Shown here: positions 48,101-58,900 of the stretch, piece by piece | Layout: the number at the start of each line of letters is the position of its first letter | Numbering within the stretch: the first letter of the stretch is position 1 | DNA from: Monoplex corrugatus | Lineage: Eukaryota; Mollusca; Gastropoda; Littorinimorpha; Ranellidae | NCBI GenBank assembly: GCA_030674185.1 | Contig: CM060307.1 | Location: 37,744,901-37,808,900, forward strand | Reading direction: 5' to 3' | Length of the DNA stretch: 64,000 nt | Notes under the pieces: model-generated | Seen by the model: the letters and a program-made list of their open reading frames with translations, nothing else | Database searches by the model: none | Told to the model about the DNA's origin: nothing | Position numbers and translations under genes: made by a program

Positions 48101-48930
48101 TAGGCAGTCGTTCAAGGTTCTTAACTAGACTGGACTTGATCGCAAAGCCTACTCCAGCTTCACGGCGTTCTTCTTGTTTACGTCCACTCCAGAAGAATGT
48201 ATAGCCAGCACCTGTCTCAATGAGTTGACCTTCTTCAGTCAATCTAGCAACCAGTGCAGTTCTTCTATCAGGTCGGTCAGCTTTGGCATTGTCTAGAAGT
48301 GTACGTACATTCCATGTACCTATGGTGAGTCTTGTCACCTTTCTTTCGTTTGTTTTTTTCGACCGCTAAATGGGATCCCTACCAGCCGCGGTATGCTGGT
48401 CCGGGTAGGTTGAAGCAGGCAATGTTTAGGGCACCTTTTCTAGCCCCTTCCTCATTCTAGGAGGTGAGCAGTGCGGGTCCTGAAGAGGGCTGCTCAGTCA
48501 TTCAGGATGTTGCCGGGTTCCTCTGCTGCTTCGTTCATTGGAAGACGACCAGTGTCCTGAGCCGCCTGTGTGCAGGTTTGCGGCTGTAGCTGCCAGTGTA
48601 TCCTCACCTACTACGTCGTCGCGCCTCCATCGCCAGAGGGCTTTACGGTTGAAACTTTCAACTGTGAGTATGAAGCCATGACATGCGCTGAGATTTTGAT
48701 TAAAGTGTAGATAACTTGCGCAGCATCATCCACGCTCTCTCGTCCAGGATCACCTGAATCCAGCGGCAAGACATGGTCAAGACGGCTGGAGATGATTCTG
48801 GGTGCAGGATTTTGCCGGAGACTTGACAGAGTTTGAACAAGAAACCGCCTAACGGGGCTCCGCTCCGAATTTTGTGTAGGGGTTGTTTCCCTTAACCTTT
48901 ACTGATCCATCAGCTATCCACAAGGCAGTG
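45200..48930 (-). mobile_element. Second non-LTR retrotransposon inserted in the module array
   Basis: It comprises about 590 bp of 5' UTR (48339-48930), one ORF and a short 3' UTR (to about 45200). Simple repeats bound both sides: CA at 48932-49035 on the 5' side and CA/TA at 45040-45195 on the 3' side. I could not identify a target-site duplication because of the CA flanks. Confidence 0.75.
45254..48338 (-). pseudogene. EN-RT-zinc finger ORF of a second non-LTR retrotransposon, frameshifted
   Basis: Minus strand, start Met at 48338 (MTRLTIGTWNVRTLLDN). The APE-type endonuclease has WNVRTL, LGDFNARVGSD, LDYVIT and WTDHRPV. The RT has DNHRGISLLSIAGKILARVL, QCGFRAGRGTVDMIF, motif A FVDLTKAFDMV, motif B VKQGCVLAPTLFS and the catalytic LLFADDYAL. 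The C-terminal region has RWQEKIPDTEVLERANLPSI and a C2H2 finger, CPTCGRYFCAQIGLISHLRTH split as CPTCGRYFCAQ and IGLISHLRTH, ending at a stop at 45254. Frameshifts lie between motifs A and B (about 46340-46390), near 45600 (a small deletion) and near 45345. It is otherwise remarkably open, so it is a younger insertion than the surrounding modules. The clade is uncertain (RTE- or I-related); databases often mislabel such proteins. Confidence 0.9.
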
Positions 48931-48931
48931 G

Positions 48932-48983
<52 letters not shown>

Positions 48984-49035
48984 ACACAGACACGCACGCA
49001 CACACATACACACACGCACACACACACACTCGTGA
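48932..49035. repeat. (CA)n microsatellite
   Basis: CA tract with CACACGCACG variants, at the 5' side of the minus-strand element. Confidence 0.95.
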
Positions 49036-49059
49036 GCGCGACCCTGTATGTGCACATGT

Positions 49060-49990
49060 GTTCTATGCATCTTTTGATCTAACACTCTCACTCAATTTCC
49101 ACTGTGTTTTAAGTTTCGAGTTTATTTCGTGGGAACCAATGCACTTATGCAATTTGATATCCGTTCCACCCAAACTGGCATACCCCATGTTGCAGATTCT
49201 TTGAGTCTTCGCATTATATTACGCATTTGTGTTGTAGAGGAGTTGGAGGGTGGAGGTAGGTGAACAGCATCTGTGATATACTAAGCAGACACCACAAAAA
49301 TGATTGAAACATTGAGATGAGCAAAGAACAGTCCAGTTTTTATGTTGCACGTTAGGAATGGACTGAACACATCTGATCCTGGGCTTACAGTTCTATCACA
49401 GAATTTTACAAGCCCACTACACTGAGACAAGTCTTAGAAAACTAGCAAAGAAACGTATTTGGAAGACATTTTTTGAAACTGAGACGAAATTATCGCCCTT
49501 CATAGATGAAAAGAAAGATGCTGTAAAAATCCTCTCTGTGTCTTTGTCAAAATCAAAAGTGCTAAGAAATAACGATAATAAGAAACTTAATTTTTTTCTT
49601 GCAATCTGATGCAACGCTTTAAGAAAAAACATATATTGTGGAGTTTAGGCACACTTATTTGATACTCCAAACTGTTAAAGTGAAATTGTTTAAGATAAAA
49701 ATTCGTAGAAAAAAAATGACGATTTGTTAGTGTTGAGAAACACCCCAGTAAAGGTACACATGGCCGTTGTGTATATAGATGTGAAACTGTCGGTGCAAAA
49801 ATTTGATTGCACCAACCCCCCAAAATACGAAGTAGATGTACCCGCCAAAGTAGTAAACTACGTTAGGCTAGGCCTACACAATACTGTTTTCGAAGTCTTT
49901 TTCGAACAAACAACACTTTAACTATCTCGTCATTCCACACTAATTGGAGCATAGGCACCATGAGAACAAAACACGAAGGGACACACACAC
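49060..49990. repeat. Degenerate module spacer and core
   Basis: The spacer (CTAACACTCTCACTCAATTT, 49079) and core (GAGACGAAATTATCGCCCTT near 49481) are present without a mariner. The core runs to the ACACGAAGGGACACAC block near 49970. Confidence 0.7.
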
Positions 49991-50145
49991 ACAGGTAGGA
50001 AATGTCCAAGAGAATGTCTTGTGTGCGCTGTGTAATCAGATTGTGTGTTAAACATATGTTTTGCAATCCAGACTCTACTTGTACGTCTTTCCAGCACGCT
50101 GTCATGATTTTAAGATTGAAAAGAAATGATTGCAGAATTTCTGTT

Positions 50146-51795
50146 AAGTAGCATCTGCAACATCTAGTACTGTCATTGAATTATCCTGAACAATAAGAGT
50201 TTGAAGTGTAGAGATCATTCAGTAGTGGCCTGCTACATCTAACAGTGTCATTGAATTATCCTGAACAATAAGAGTTTGAAGTGTAGAGATCATTCAGTAG
50301 TGGTCTGCTACATCTAGCAGTGTCATTGAATTATCCTGAACAATAAGAGTTTGAAGTGTAGAGATCATTCAGTAGTGGTCTGCTACATCTAGCAGTGTCA
50401 GTGAATTATCCTGAACAATAAGAGTTTGAAGTGTAGAGATCATTCAGTAGTGGCCTGCTACATCTAGCAGTGTCACTGAATTATCCTGAACAATAAGAGT
50501 CTGAAGTGTGACCAGTCGCTGTAGTTTAGTGGTTAATGCAACAGACTAACGACTAGAAGATTGTGGGTTCGAATCCCCATCAGTACCTTCAAAAATCATT
50601 GTGGGATTTTTCGGCTCTAACCAGCTTTTACCCAGAGTTGGGCGTGCTATGAGCTCATTGGGAAGACTGGAACCACACAGTCGAGTCTCATCCACTTCGC
50701 GGATGCATCATTGAGGGTGTTGCTCAAATCTTCTGACCAACACTGCAGGTGTTTGTATCTCTCGGACCTGGTTGACGCCAATATATATGATAGTAATCGT
50801 AGAGTACAACCCTGTCACGCAGTCTCAATCCTAGATGGAACTCCATAGCATCATGATTATCATCCACATTGACATCATCATCTTCACATAATAAAAACTG
50901 TTTCAGTTTCTGTGGCCATTAAATTGGCGTAGAAAATGGGACGAAAAAAAGGTGAACTCAAAGGTGACCTCCCTAAGTGCAATGATCATAAAAAAAATTT
51001 TTAAAAAAGGGTTTGAAGTGTGGAGATCATTCAGTAGTGGTCTGCTACATCTAGCAGTGTCAGTGAATTATCCTGAACAATAAGTGTTTGAAGTGTGGAG
51101 ATCATTCAGTAGTGGTCTGCTACATCTAGCAGTGTCAGTGAATTATCCTGAACAATAAGAGTTTGAAGTGTGGAGATCATTCAGTAGTGGTCTGCTACAT
51201 CTAGCAGTGTCCGTGAATTATCCTGAACAATAAGTGTTTGAAGTGTGGAGATCATTCAGTAGTGGTCTGCTACATCTAGCAGTGTCAGTGAATTATCCTG
51301 AACAATAAGAGTTTGAAGTGTGGAGATCATTCAGTAGTGGTCTGCTACATCTAGCAGTGTCAGTGAATTATCCTGAACAATAAAAGTTTGAAGTGTGGAG
51401 ATCATTCAGTAGTGGTCTGCTACATCTAGCAGTGTCAGTGAATTATCCTGAACAATAAGAGTTTGAAGTGTGGAGATCATTCAGTAGTGGTCTGCTACAT
51501 CTAGCAGTGTCAGTGAATTATCCTGAACAATAAAAGTTTGAAGTGTGGAGATCATTCAGTAGTGGTCTGCTACATCTAGCAGTGTCAGTGAATTATCCTG
51601 AACAATAAGTGTTTGAAGTGTAGAGATCATTCCGTAGTGGTCTGCTACATCTAGCAATGTCACTGAATTGTCCAGAACAGCAAGAGTTTGAAGTGTGGAG
51701 ATAATTCCGTAGTGGTCTGCTACATCTAGCAGTGTCACTGAATGACCCAGAACAGCAAGAGTTTGAAGTGTGGAGATCATTCAGTAGTGGTCTAC
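50146..51795. repeat. 75-bp minisatellite, about 15 copies, interrupted by a SINE
   Basis: The unit is exactly 75 bp in the right block (starts 51041, 51116, 51191, 51266, 51341, 51416, 51491, 51566, 51641, 51716). Landmarks are CTGCTACATCTAGCAGTGTC, TGAATTATCCTGAACAATAA, GTTTGAAGTGTGGAGATCAT and TCAGTAGTGG. The left block is 50146-50510 and the right block 51011-51795. The unit aligns with the module spacer (TCTAGCAGTCTCACTCAATT, TGAACACCCTGAGTTTTGAG, TTTATTCAGCAGG), from which it must derive. Confidence 0.95.
50511..51010 (+). mobile_element. Full-length tRNA-headed SINE (S6) with target-site duplication
   Basis: A 500-bp insertion. The head has a box A-like TAGTTTAGTGGTTAATGC (50522-50539) and a perfect box B, GGGTTCGAATCCC (50565-50577). 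The central domain has TTTTACCCAGAGTTGGGCGT and ACCACACAGTCGAGTCTCAT. The 3' part has AATCCTAGATGGAACTCCAT, and the tail is A-rich (AAAAAAAATTTTTAAAAAAG). Direct repeats of about 12 bp flank it: GTCTGAAGTGTG (50499-50510) and GTTTGAAGTGTG (51011-51022). It is the best reference for the family. Confidence 0.9.
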
Positions 51796-51799
51796 GCGT

Positions 51800-52190
51800 T
51801 CGTCTTTCGGATAGGACGACAAACCAATGTCCTGTGTGCAGGATGCATTCAGAGCACGTCAAACATCTGGAGAGAACAAATCAGTTGTCCCTGGACAAAT
51901 TCTGTAGAAAAATACACTCTCATTTGTGAATAGAAATACACACAAACAGAAAATAGAGAATACAAATGGGTGGCGCTGCAATGCGGCGACAGGTTCTCAC
52001 TGGAAGCGCTATCTGAATTTCGTATGCTCAGTGTATTGTGATAAAAACGAAATCAATACAACAGATACTGTATATCAAGTAAACAATGATAATACCCATA
52101 ACAACGAACAGTACACATGACTAATGCTAACGTAAACGGCTTTTAAGACCTGTATACAAATTTGCCGTGTGATTGACATGAAAACAGACA
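51800..52190. other. No gene recognised
   Basis: About 390 bases with no clear module similarity, microsatellite or coding signal. Confidence 0.45.
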
Positions 52191-52560
52191 AACACAGGTT
52201 TGTGTTTGGAGTTTGTTCAAGAGGGATTCATTGCACTCAGACAATTTCATGTGCGCTCCATCCAAATCTGCCTACAATAATCTGGCAGACTCCCTTATCG
52301 TGTGAAAACACTATGCGTTGGCAAGGTCTTGAAATGGGGAGCAAGGATGTTCCAATGAAGCACTAAGCTGACATCGCCAATATAATGAAAACATGAATAT
52401 GGGCAGCAAACAGGCCAGTACGTAATGTTGTTGACAGAGATTGAATTCGAAATAAAAGAACACTGGCCAAATGGAGCAACTATGGGACAGGAGCTCAAGA
52501 CCAATAAAGTGGACTTGATGAAAACTACATCCTTCATGCAGACCGTGTGAGGTGTAGATA
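52190..52560. repeat. Degenerate module spacer
   Basis: Contains GAGGGATTCATTGCACTCAG, ATCCAAATCTGCC and AAACAGGCCAGTACG, matching the spacer of other modules. The core is not clearly present. Confidence 0.6.
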
Positions 52561-52653
52561 TAGTTGAATGAAAAGGAAGAAAAGTCAAACAATGATATGT
52601 ACGATCATTGTTTCTGAAAGTGTCATCACAAGTTACATAGATTTCTGATCTTG

Positions 52654-52905
52654 ACCAGCCCTGGTGGTACAGTGGTTAACACAACAGACGGCCTACAGGA
52701 AGGATGGGGACTCCAATCCCATAAGTCCCGTCAAAATGATTGTGGCATTGTTTTGGCGCCAACTGGTGTCTACTCAGACCTGAGCGTGTTATGGGCACGT
52801 TTGGAAGACTGGCACCACACAGTCCAGTCTGAACCATTCATAGATTCATAGATCATTGGTCAAAACTCCTGACCAACACTGCAGGTGTCCATATCTCTTG
52901 GGCCA
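52654..52905 (+). mobile_element. tRNA-headed SINE (S7), 3'-shortened or diverged
   Basis: It starts ACCAGCCCTGGTGGTACAGT, aligning with the S6 start, and has a box A-like region and a diverged box B (GGGGACTCCAATCCC). It continues through CACCACACAGTCCAGTCTGA to CCATATCTCTTGGGCC. The 3' part is not recognisable. Confidence 0.75.
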
Positions 52906-53179
52906 CATTGAATTCTCGCCCTCAGGGATGCTTTGCTTGGTTCCCTCACTTTGGAGCTGCTATACTAACTTGTGGCACCAGACAAAATGATTTGCGACAC
53001 TCACTGACGTTTCAGCTCAATGATCATAATCTGTTTCTATCACTTGAAAAGTCAAATCTTTAGTCCTTATCCCTTTCAGATACGACATCATTAGTCTGTT
53101 ATGTCATAGATAAACAAGATATCAAAATACGTGAAATTTCAATGAGCTTCAGATTCTTTTAACAAGCACTTTGAGAGGT

Positions 53180-53700
53180 TTTGCATTCATGCAAAAACTG
53201 CGGCTAGGTGATGCAGAACGAAAATTGCTTCAGATTTCGGGACTGATCCAGGGACAGAAGATGCTTTATGTTCTATAATTAGACAATGGAAACGTGACTT
53301 CAAAAATGTGGAAACAGGGAAAACTCTGACTGCCAAAGCGACTTCTGACGAGAGTTTCAAATGCACAAATGAAGTAAGTGCAATGCTTTTAATGTCACAT
53401 GGCACAGTTCATAGAATTCTACACAATGTCATTCAGATTCGAAAGCTGCCACTGAAGTGAGTGCCACATGATCTCACAGAGGAAAAGAAGAAGTAACCCA
53501 TCGCAATAAAGTAAAATCAAAGCACAACGCCATCCCCTAAAATGACCACGGAAGGCCTTTTCTGATTGGCTTAGGTGTTTGTGACATTGCATAGACGTGG
53601 GAAGAGAGTACTTCTAAGGAGTGTTGAATTCTTCACCAGGTTTGCCAGTCTCCAAGGATATCTGACTTTGATCATTTGTTTTTGATCATACTTTGTAAAA
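53180..53700 (+). pseudogene. Internally deleted mariner-like element, type C (MLE-7)
   Basis: The clearest N-terminal region of the family. Visible parts are a degraded TIRQWKRDFKN block (about 53275-53310), TAKATSDESFKCTNEVSAML and MSHGTVHRILHNVIQIRKL, then PLK-stop-VPHDLTEEKKK (TGA near 53458). The sequence then jumps to the C-terminal block near 53530. It has the same deletion and TGA as MLE-3 and MLE-6. Upstream (53040-53180) matches the 5' flank of MLE-2 and MLE-5. Confidence 0.85.
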
Positions 53701-53704
53701 GAAT

Positions 53705-54755
53705 AAAAGACAACAGTCAGCAGCCTGGTGTTCAGATCCATCTATCCTTCATTATCAAAGTCTAGCAGTCTCACTCATTTAGCCTATACATTGAGAATTT
53801 GGAGTTTATTCAGTGGGGTTCATTGCATCAGGGTAATTTCGTATCCATTCCACCCAAACTGCCATCCCTCATGTTCACAGATTCCTTATGCGCTGGCAAG
53901 TTATTGAAGTGGGGTTGGAGGGTGGGGGTGTTTGCAGGTTGAACAAAACTCAAGACATTTAATCCTGGTTTCTCAGTTCTATTACAAACTAAACGAGTCC
54001 TCTATATTGAAGCATATCTTAGAAAACTAACAAAGTAACGTAACCAGAAGACATTTTTGAAACTGAGATCACATTATTGCCCTTTACAGATGAATAGAAA
54101 AGTGCAGTAAAATACCTCGCAAAGTCATTGTCAAAATCAAAATTGCTAAGAATTTAAGATAACTGTAAACTTTTTTCCTTCTTGCAATTTCATAAAATAC
54201 TTAAAGAATGAGTAAATACTCTGACATTCAGATATAATTTATAAGGTGTTCCAAACACTATAAGAGAAATTCTTTAGCGGAAAAGTCTCAGAATGCGGAG
54301 ACAGTGTAGAGTCAATGCGAAATCATTTTCTAAAATACATCATTGGTTGCGTTAATTTAAAAGTAATAACTGTTGTCGACAATCTGAAATTGTCAGTACA
54401 AAGATTTAATTGTACTGATTCAATAAAACTAAGTAGAAATGAATGTTACCATCAATAGTATAAACGATGTTCCATGATATTATTTATCAATGTTTTTATA
54501 CTGCCGAGATTTTCTGCTTCTCACCCTGGTTCTATTCATTCCACACTGACATGAATGTAGGTCACCATGATAGCAATACACGAATGGTCACACAACATGG
54601 GATAATCTCTGATACTATGATGATGACACTAATTATGATAGTGATGACACAAAAAAATTCCATACTGGATTGTGCCTATATAACCATGTGTTATCTACAC
54701 CTCTTTTTCGTAATAGTCCTAATGTTAACTACGCCTAAAAGATACAGACAGCTGA
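53705..54755. repeat. Module spacer, core and truncated SINE, type C
   Basis: Matches 22560-23365 and 32110-33105. The SINE 3' part again ends at AGATACAGACAGCTG (54740-54755), at a CT tract. Confidence 0.78.
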
Positions 54756-54761
54756 TCTGCT

Positions 54762-54906
54762 CTCTCTTACTCTCTCTCTCTCGCTCTCTGTTTGTCTCTG
54801 TCTCTTACACATACACACATACTTGTACACACGCACCAAACACATACAAGCAAACATGAACATAAAACAAACACTGAATCAATCACACACACACACACAC
54901 ACACAC

Positions 54907-54967
<61 letters not shown>

Positions 54968-55115
54968 CACATTCTGTCTGTCTGGCTGTCTGTCTGTCTC
55001 TCTGACAGACAGACAGACAGACAGACATACTCACAGAAACAAACACACACATATATAGAGAGAGAGAGAGACAGAGGGACAGAGAGAGAGAGAGAGAGAC
55101 AGAGAGAGAGACAGG

Positions 55116-55146
<31 letters not shown>

Positions 55147-55177
55147 GACAGACAGACAGACAGACAGACAGAGAGAA

Positions 55178-55220
<43 letters not shown>

Positions 55221-55262
55221 CAGACAGACAGAGAGAGTCAGACACAGAGACAGACACAGAGA
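54762..55262. repeat. CT/CA/(TCTG)/(CAGA)/(GA) compound microsatellite
   Basis: A TCTG tract at 54973-55003 is followed directly by its complement, a CAGA tract at 55007-55028, with a loop of a few bases. This makes a perfect small fold-back. GA and GACA tracts extend to 55262. Confidence 0.95.
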
Positions 55263-55450
55263 TGAACAAGATGTGTCTTGACATCAGAGTTGAAGAAAGT
55301 AATCAGTAATTGATGAAAAATGTCTGATTGGACAGAGAGTTCCTTCCACTCAATTGTAGCCTGTTAAAAGAATTTGAGCTTGGCAAAAGAATTGTTACTA
55401 GATGGAATACAAAACACTCAGAATCAGAAGAAGAGAGCAACTTTTTTTTT
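55262..55450 (-). pseudogene. Reverse-transcriptase C-terminal fragment
   Basis: Homologous to 23625-23830, ending at the GA/CAGA tract. Confidence 0.6.
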
Positions 55451-55559
55451 TGCGTGGGGTGTCGTTGTGAATTATCATTAGTAAAACTGTTCGTGAACGC
55501 AGATTGAAGTCGAACTCTGCGATACTGCCATAACAAAAAAGGATTATTTATCGCAATTA

Positions 55560-56170
55560 TATTGAAATCGAAGAACTTAATGAATATAATAATATCAATG
55601 AAATTAATTGTATAACAATAAAAGCTTGTTAAATTAGATGAAAGCGCATTCACACATCACACATATGTATGCGATCAACATAGGCTATATACTGGGGAAA
55701 AGAAGTAGCTGTAGAATTCACTGTGGGGAAAAGAGGTGGTTTTTATGTTGAATTTAAAAGCAGAAAGGTTAGGTGTTCACCCAAAGGACAGTGAAAGCCC
55801 ACTTCAAGCAGACGGTCCTGTAACAGGAAAAGAACGCTGGCAAACAGCTGACAGATTCCATCTAGGAACCTTAAGGGAAAAACACTCTGAAGCAGAATGC
55901 AAGGTGTGAGTTGGCGTATAAATATTGATCATATCCCAAAGGTAGGATGGAGCAGACTCACGAATTGATTTGTAACACAAGATATCCAGTTTAATTTCAG
56001 TTCTGTTAGAAATAGGCAATCAGTCCAGATATCGAAGGAGAGGATTCTCATTATCGAACTTTTTCCTTTCTGTGGACTAAATAGCAGCTGTGTTGTGTAT
56101 ATGTGCAGACAGACGAAAAGAAAATCTGGCAGGCCAGAAAGAAGAGCGTTCAGTAATTAAGATGATACTA
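55560..56170 (-). pseudogene. Reverse-transcriptase C-terminal fragment with 3' UTR
   Basis: The minus-strand frame 56019-55804 reads ESAPSYLWDMINIYTPTHTL and HSASECFSLKVPRWNLSAV, a better preserved stretch of the RT tail (APSYL..L...YTP.R.LRS). Confidence 0.78.
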
Positions 56171-56589
56171 ACCACCAACCAAGCAGCCAACTGACACGGC
56201 CACGCAACCAAAGCAACCAACAGATCAATGATAAACAATCAAATCAACAACCAATCAACCGAGTAACTAACTGGAAAACTTTTCGCGTGTATGTTAAAGG
56301 TGCAGTCACCCCTATCGATTGGGTGTTGTGCTGTGGGGCTATCGAACGATCCACTCCCCAGCTTCCTTGTGTTAGCAATCTGTCATCGTTATCATCTCTC
56401 CTCTGGAAAGGTTAGGTCGACCTTCGCTCTTAGTGATCGTTAACACACACATTACTTATTATGTTACAATTTTTTTTAATGTTTAATGGATCCTTTAACC
56501 CATAAATAGGGCATGGAGATTAACAAAAATTAAACCCAAATTCAGCAGAATCAAAAGATAACATGAAACAGAAAGAATTTAAAACAGTC

Positions 56590-57380
56590 GAATAAAAAAA
56601 AAAGTTCACGTGAAAGTGTCTTACAAGACTGTATGCTGATCTGCTCAACAGTTTCGAAGCAAACAGACCCAAATCATGTGATGTACATAGTCACTGGCAA
56701 TGAGACATGGGTTCCCCTCTATTGCATGGTCACTGAATACAGAAACAAAGGATGGTCAGGCTTAAATGTCCAATAACACTAAATTTATAATCAAGGATTT
56801 CACAGCAGAAAAAGGCTGTTCACAGTGATTTTCAATCACTAAAGTCGTGTTGTTATCGATATTAAGCCGGCCAATATCACTGTCACTGGCACATACTATG
56901 GCGAGACTGTATTACGCCAGATCACTAAGGACATCAGCAGTCATGGCCCAAACACCAAAACCCAGAATGTACTTGTCCTCCATGGCAATGCAAATCCCCA
57001 AAAAACAAGGGCCACACATCAAGTTGATGAAATCTAAAACGTCCAAATTTTGCCTCACCCACCCTGCAACCCTGCCCCTGCCCCTGCCCCCTGTGACTGA
57101 TGAACGTTCCCCCTTTTCACGAACACGCTCACTGCGAGGAAGGTTTGCCACATGCAGGATCTCGCAATAGCTGTGGAATCAGAACTCAACGCCATCCCCA
57201 AAGAGGACTATCAGAAGGACATTTCTGATTAGGTCAGATGCTTGCAAGACTGCATCGAAGTGGGAGAAAGAGTACTTTGTAAGGATGCTGTAATCTGGGC
57301 CAGGTGCATCTGTCTTCAAGAAAATCACAATGAATTATTTTGTCTGGATCATGTTTAGTAAAGAAATGAAAGACAACAGG
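56590..57380 (+). pseudogene. Mariner-like transposase remnant, type A (MLE-8)
   Basis: Homologous to MLE-1. VTGNETWVPLYCMVTEY (56690-56740) has Asn in place of the first catalytic Asp, as in MLE-1. NVLVLHGNANPQKTRATHQV (56965-57025) has Gly in place of the second Asp. A PCNPAPAPAPCD block is followed by AVESELNAIPKEDYQKDIS and CIEVGERVL at the C-terminus (about 57255). Two of three catalytic positions are lost, so the protein is dead. Confidence 0.85.
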
Positions 57381-57545
57381 CGCAGTTTGCCTGAGTTTCA
57401 AACTCACCATCAAAGTTCTTCATTATCAAGTCTAGCAGTTTCACTCAATTACCGTGAACACCCTGAGTTTTGAGTTAAGAGTTTATTCAGCAGGGATTCA
57501 TTGCATTTGGCAATTTCATATCCACCACACCTAAACTGTCATCTC
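57380..57545. repeat. Module spacer, type A, interrupted
   Basis: TCTAGCAGTTTCACTCAATT near 57431 and GTTTATTCAGCAGGGATTC. Cut by the AAAT microsatellite. Confidence 0.75.
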
Positions 57546-57547
57546 TT

Positions 57548-57650
57548 ATATACAAATAAATAAATAAATGAACAAACAAACAAACAAACAAACAAATAAA
57601 TATATAAATAACAAATAAATAAATGTATAATGAATAAATAAATATTAAAA

Positions 57651-57697
<47 letters not shown>

Positions 57698-57702
57698 ATA
57701 CA
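57548..57702. repeat. (AAAT/AAAC)n microsatellite
   Basis: AAAT and AAAC tetranucleotide repeats at the 3' end of the minus-strand RT fragment that follows. Confidence 0.95.
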
Positions 57703-57704
57703 AT

Positions 57705-57970
57705 AGTCACCTGTCTCACCTGTCGGCGTCACCGGGAACAGTGTTGGCCGCTGCACATGATGTCCTCACAAGTTACCTCCAGCACTCTCGATCTTGGCTA
57801 AGTCTGACCACCTCCTGGAGTTTCTTGCCACTGATGTTTGTGATGTTTCTAGCAAGTGATGCAGGTGGCCGTCCTCTGTTTCTCTTTCCTTCCACTTTAC
57901 CTTGGAGGACAGTGGACATCAAGTCTGTTCTCTCATTACGGATTGCGTGTCCAACATACAATAGTAATGA
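57705..57970 (-). pseudogene. Reverse-transcriptase C-terminal fragment (RTE-like tail)
   Basis: The minus-strand frame from about 57965 to 57773 reads LYVGHAIRNERTDLM, GKVEGKRNRGRPPASLARNI and LQEVVRLSQDRECWR. This is the GHV.R......G...G.R.RGR.......I....L......DR..WR tail of RTE/I-type RTs. It is inserted between MLE-8 and MLE-9. Confidence 0.78.
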
Positions 57971-58460
57971 TATGAAAACATTGCATGGGTGATCCAAACT
58001 GTTCAAAGGCACAAACTTTGCAAACAAATTCAGCAATCAGCGCCCAAGTACCAGAACCCAGAATATTCTCTTTCTCCATGACAATGCCAGTCCTCACAAA
58101 ACAAAGGCTGCAATTAATGAAAAAAGACAAACAAACAAAAACCCTCAAATTTTGCCTCACCCAATCTACTACTCTGACCTTAACCCTGTGACTTTCGATT
58201 GTTCCCTCTTTTCAAGAACACACTGCTGTGAAGAAGTTTCGTCACGTGCAGGCAAAAACTGTGGACTCAGAGCCCAGCCCAGCACCGTCCCCAAAGAGAA
58301 CTATCAGAAGGACTTTTGTGATTGACTCAGGTGCTGCTGACGCTGCATCGAAGTGGCAGGAGGATACTTCAAAGGGATATTGTGATTTGGGCCAGGTGTG
58401 CTAGTCTACAAGAAAATCACATTTAATCATTGTGACTGGATCATACTTCGTAAAGGAATG
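57970..58460 (+). pseudogene. Mariner-like transposase remnant (MLE-9), C-terminal half
   Basis: QNILFLHDNASPHKTKAA (58068-58118) keeps the second Asp. LPHPIYYSDLNPVTFDCS (58160-58215) is the PPYSPDLAPCDF block with Asp to Thr at the third acidic site in this reading. The C-terminus is VPKENYQKDFCD and CIEVAGGYFKGIL (58340-58382), nearly canonical mariner. The N-terminal half is missing at the RT insertion. Its sequence is distinct from types A-C. Confidence 0.85.
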
Positions 58461-58685
58461 AAAGGCAACAACCTGCAGCTTCCCTGAGGATCAGCTCATC
58501 TTTCCTTCATTGTCAAGGTCTAGCAATCTCACTCAATTACTCTGAACACTTAGTTTTTAAATTAAAGTTTGCGTTTTATTTCTTTGATATTCATTGTACT
58601 TGGGCAATTACAATACCCACTCCACTCTTACTTTACAGACTCCTTAGACCTGTGCAAACGATTATGCACTAGCAATGTTGAGGTT
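58460..58685. repeat. Module spacer
   Basis: TCTAGCAATCTCACTCAATT near 58530, then the CAAACGATTATGCACTAGCA block. It is interrupted at the RT fragment that follows. Confidence 0.7.
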
Positions 58686-58687
58686 GA

Positions 58688-58900
58688 AGGGGGAATTGGA
58701 GCACCTGGTCACAACGGGAAAGCTGGAGGGAAATAGAACACCAGGTAGACCCAGGGAGAAGATACTAGACGGATCTGCAGAGTGGCTGGGGACAAAGAGG
58801 GTGGATGAGATACTTGAGGCAACAAGAGATAGAGACAGATGGAAGTCCATGATCGCCATCGCCATACGGCAAGGCACCTAATGATGATGATGAATGTTGA
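58688..58900 (+). pseudogene. Reverse-transcriptase C-terminal fragment (RTE-like tail), plus strand
   Basis: HLVTTGKLEGNRTPGRPREK, then RVDEILEATRDRDRWKSMIA and AIRQGT, the last ~65 residues of an RT. The stop is followed by TGATGATGATGA, a typical short-repeat 3' tail of RTE-like elements. Only the 3' end was inserted. Confidence 0.82.

Noticed and set aside
46338..48338. Host gene similar to proteins often labelled as craniofacial development protein
   Set aside because: The endonuclease is followed by an RT with the FADD motif, so it is a retrotransposon ORF. That label is a known database error for such endonucleases.
50511..50585. Functional tRNA gene
   Set aside because: Box A-like and box B sequences are present, but the fragment does not fold into a clear acceptor stem. 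It is joined to a SINE body with an A-rich tail and target-site duplication.
51556..51862. Repetitive frames over the 75-bp array (for example ISTLQTLAVL repeats)
   Set aside because: 75 is divisible by three, so openness over several units is expected. Variants include stops in other units.
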